From NCBI RefSeq assembly GCF_002911695.1, contig NZ_PQBS01000037.1, positions 38,024 through 102,023 of the forward strand: a stretch of DNA of 64,000 nt. The letters run 5' to 3'. The translations under genes were made by a program, and so were the position numbers. The notes under the pieces were generated by a model. That model was not told the DNA's origin and did not search any database. It saw nothing but the letters and a program-made list of their open reading frames with translations. The stretch is from Gracilimonas amylolytica (GTDB taxonomy: Bacteria > Bacteroidota > Rhodothermia > Balneolales > Balneolaceae). This document shows positions 61,864 to 64,000 of this stretch, one piece after another. Positions within the stretch are counted from its first letter, which is position 1. The number at the start of each line of letters is the position of its first letter.

Positions 61864-63789
61864 TTGATCAAGAAAGTTATTCAGCAGGCCATTGACGCCA
61901 TTGAAAAAGAGATCGTCGCAGTCAGGGAGACTCCATCCACGGATGTACTCTTTACCGGGGAACTGGAGAAAATATCAGGGGAGTACATCTACTCGTTTGA
62001 GTCACAGAACCGTGGCCTACGTTTTGCCGAGGAAATAAGGGCAAAAGTGGATTCAAAGGAATACAAAGTTCACATTGTGGAGTTCAAAGACAAGAAAGTA
62101 CGTCTGGAATTCCCTGAAAATGTAGGAAGCAGGATCGACGAAGTATTCCTGGAATGGGAGAATGATTTCGTTCTTAAAAAAATGGAAGAGCATTTATTCA
62201 AGCTTCAGGACAAAGCTGAGGAGGTTCCACAATTAAAAGCTCTTCTTGAGCCTGATGAGCATTTTAAAGTCTATCAGGATTCGGTTCAGATCCAAGTGGA
62301 TGATCTGAGAAATGCGGCTCAGAAAGATGCGATCGAGAAATCATTGAAGAATAATATTCTGTATGTGTGGGGACCTCCGGGAACCGGTAAGACAGCAACT
62401 CTTGGGTATATAGTGGCCAATTTATTGAATCAGAATAAAAGGGTACTTTTTGTCTCGAATACCAATCGGGCTGTTGATGTGGGTTTGCTCAGTGTTATCA
62501 ACGCGTTGTATGAGATCGATCCGGCATTCGATCTTCAGAATACGACACGTTTTGGGGAAGCCGCTTTGGATGATAAACGTCTGGAGGACATCTTATTTGA
62601 ACATCAGGTCAAAACAAAACTTGATGGGCGCAAAGCAGATGCGGTACAGCTTTCAAATTTGTTGAGTAATTATGAAAAACTTCAGGAAACGGTGGATGAC
62701 CTGATGAGGAATGGGGAGGAAGTACCTGAAAAAATGGACCTTGAATGTCAGCTTGCTGCCAATAAAATGGATGAATATGGGGGGAAAGAAGCTGTTGAGA
62801 TCGAAATTGACCGACTTCTGAATTTGAACGAACGGTATGAGTTGAAGAAAAAGCAACTGGTAGCTACCACACTGGCCAAAGTGTGCACTTCAGAACTATT
62901 CTACAACATCAGCTATGACGCCGTTGTAGTGGATGAAGGATCCATGGCAGGTATCCCTTACATGTTGCTGATGGCTGGAAAAAGTAAGCAACATCTTGTT
63001 GTTGCCGGAGACCCGATGCAGTTACCTCCCATTGCAATCACAGATCACCCTAAATCAAGAGATTTCCTGGAACAGGATATTTTTACCTATGTGTCAAAAT
63101 CGGAATCTACTGAGGATCTGTTCAACTGGCATGATTTTAATCCGAACTTCACAAGCTTTTTTGATACGCAATATCGAATGAAGGATGATCTGGCGGGCGT
63201 GATCAGTTCTGTGTTTTATGAAGGGAGATTGAAGTCAGGCAAACCGGCGGATGGTCGTGATCTGGATAATGGTGAGTCTTCATCAGTGGCTTTGATCGAT
63301 TCGGCAAAATATAATCCTGTTCTGGAACAGGAATCCGGAGAAAAAGGGTTTAAACCGGTTAATGAAGTTCATATGAGACTCATTGAGGAAAGTGTAAAAC
63401 GACTGACAAAAAATCATACTTCCGATGACATAGGTATTATCGTTCCCTTCAGAAATAGTGTGTATAAGGTGAGAAATCACCTGTGGGAAAAGGGATACAG
63501 GGAGGTAGAGGTAGGAACTATTCACACCTTTCAAGGCAGGGAAAAACCGGTGATCATTTTCGATACCGTGATGAGTGGTGAATGGCAAAACGGTGGTATG
63601 AGGCATTATTCGGTTCGCCCCTTTGATGAGAAAAAGAACGGACTGTCGGTACCCAGATTATTGAACGTAGCTTTTTCTCGAAGCAAGGAATTGCTGGTGA
63701 TCATTGCAGACATGGGACATGTTCAGAAAGTGTACGGCAGTAAATTTCTTGGTAGATTACTCGGGTCGGTTCAAAAGATATCCATCTGA
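61864..63789 (+). CDS. UPF1/IGHMBP2-like SF1 helicase
   Basis: Members are ATP-driven DNA or RNA helicases. Start is TTG 61864 (641 residues), as no ATG precedes the conserved part; there is no clear ribosome-binding site, so the start is uncertain. Motifs are complete: Walker A VWGPPGTGKTATLG (about 172), motif II VVVDEGSMAG, motif III VVAGDPMQLPP, motif IV region DTQYRM, motif V GTIHTFQGREKPVIIFD and motif VI LLNVAFSRSKELLVII. The region between motifs I and II has a helical insert (about 250-325). No zinc-ribbon (CH) domain was recognised. Cellular role is unknown. Confidence 0.85.
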   Translation: MIKKVIQQAIDAIEKEIVAVRETPSTDVLFTGELEKISGEYIYSFESQNRGLRFAEEIRAKVDSKEYKVHIVEFKDKKVRLEFPENVGSRIDEVFLEWENDFVLKKMEEHLFKLQDKAEEVPQLKALLEPDEHFKVYQDSVQIQVDDLRNAAQKDAIEKSLKNNILYVWGPPGTGKTATLGYIVANLLNQNKRVLFVSNTNRAVDVGLLSVINALYEIDPAFDLQNTTRFGEAALDDKRLEDILFEHQVKTKLDGRKADAVQLSNLLSNYEKLQETVDDLMRNGEEVPEKMDLECQLAANKMDEYGGKEAVEIEIDRLLNLNERYELKKKQLVATTLAKVCTSELFYNISYDAVVVDEGSMAGIPYMLLMAGKSKQHLVVAGDPMQLPPIAITDHPKSRDFLEQDIFTYVSKSESTEDLFNWHDFNPNFTSFFDTQYRMKDDLAGVISSVFYEGRLKSGKPADGRDLDNGESSSVALIDSAKYNPVLEQESGEKGFKPVNEVHMRLIEESVKRLTKNHTSDDIGIIVPFRNSVYKVRNHLWEKGYREVEVGTIHTFQGREKPVIIFDTVMSGEWQNGGMRHYSVRPFDEKKNGLSVPRLLNVAFSRSKELLVIIADMGHVQKVYGSKFLGRLLGSVQKISI

Positions 63790-63876
63790 TCAAAACCCGT
63801 TTCAGATGTCTGATTCGGGCCGCTATTCTTGAATTGAAATCAATTCTAAAAAATTGAAAGATATTTCAAAAAAGAG

Positions 63877-63908
63877 TTGAATAGTATCAGAAATAGCCCT
63901 TATATTTG
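63877..63908 (+). promoter_or_regulatory. Bacteroidota-type promoter of the tRNA gene
   Basis: TTG at 63877-63879, 21 nt, then TATATTTG at 63901-63908, a perfect TAnnTTTG -7 element. Predicted start near 63915, about 28 nt before the tRNA. A small palindrome CCCTTTCAGAAAGGG (63912-63926) follows in the leader. Confidence 0.7.
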
Positions 63909-63942
63909 TTGCCCTTTCAGAAAGGGAATTTTAATGAATTAA

Positions 63943-64000
63943 GCGGGAATAGCTCAGTGGTAGAGCATCCCGAGAATTCGGGACCAAGGTTAGGGTCGCG
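63943..64000 (+). tRNA. tRNA-Gly-like gene, cut by the window end, with an altered anticodon arm
   Basis: The start GCGGGAATAGCTCAGTGGTA matches tRNA-Gly (GCC) acceptor and D-arm sequence, and CCAAGGTTAGGGTCGCG near the end matches the anticodon 3' stem, variable loop and the start of the T-arm of the same tRNA. Between them, however, the expected segment of about 7-8 nt that carries the 5' stem and anticodon is replaced by TCCCGAGAATTCGGGA, a hairpin of 6 bp. The standard anticodon GCC is not readable. The gene is cut at 64000, so this may be a real insertion, a pseudogene, or a sequence/assembly artefact. Confidence 0.55.

Overview
The window reads as chromosomal DNA of a Gram-negative bacterium of the Bacteroidota/Balneolota (FCB) side of the tree. 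This is inferred from the complete mraZ-to-ftsZ division and cell-wall cluster with its protein types, a TonB-dependent receptor, DASH cryptochrome, a class II DAHP synthase, Bacteroidota-like promoter elements (TTG - about 21 nt - TAnnTTTG before the tRNA), frequent lack of strong Shine-Dalgarno sites, and A/T-moderate coding sequence. Balneolota (for example a Gracilimonas/Balneola relative) is my best guess; I ran no search. Both ends cut genes: secD on the left, a tRNA on the right.

Layout. 0-10 kb: 5' end of secD, a membrane-anchored unknown, uvrA, a response-regulator/adenylate cyclase fusion, class II DAHP synthase, a small heat-shock protein behind a sigma-54-type promoter, and an HtrA protease, then about 0.9 kb of structured non-coding DNA. 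10-21 kb: clpB, a solitary AT-rich HsdR-N-like nuclease, mutS2, a TonB receptor, a phzF-tauE pair and a small outer-membrane-type protein. 21.4-37 kb (minus strand): mraZ-rsmH-ftsL-ftsI-murE-mraY-murD-ftsW-murG-murC-ftsQ-(small unknown)-ftsA-ftsZ, starting from a promoter with a three-repeat MraZ operator and ending in a terminator. 37-43.4 kb: a P1-family peptidase, a RAYT-type transposase carrying a palindrome inside its reading frame, and a metY-metX-hom unit. The unit's long leader appears to combine a Met/Cys-codon-rich leader-peptide attenuator with a SAM-I riboswitch. 43.4-64 kb: era, mutS, yihY, a 3-methyladenine glycosylase, small envelope proteins, a photolyase-linked trio, isocitrate dehydrogenase, GNAT and Hpt proteins, a DnaA-box-bearing AT-rich gap, glmS, a GlmU-like protein, an NlpC/P60 lipoprotein, pdxJ-gntR, a UPF1-like helicase, and the start of a tRNA-Gly gene with an odd anticodon arm.

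How it works together: the central cluster makes lipid-linked peptidoglycan precursors and the Z-ring. glmS and the GlmU-like protein serve amino-sugar supply. The metY-metX-hom genes make homocysteine from aspartate semialdehyde through acetylhomoserine and look controlled at two levels, by aminoacyl-tRNA supply and by SAM. uvrA, mutS, mutS2, the glycosylase and the cryptochrome deal with DNA damage; ClpB, Hsp20 and HtrA with protein damage. Between genes lie several unrelated palindromic repeat families (REP/MITE-like), plus a transposase of the type that mobilises such repeats. The least ordinary things here are the tandem attenuator-riboswitch leader (42.9-43.3 kb), the structured inverted-repeat element between htrA and clpB, the DnaA-box cluster at 56.3 kb, the palindrome inside the RAYT gene and the altered tRNA-Gly.
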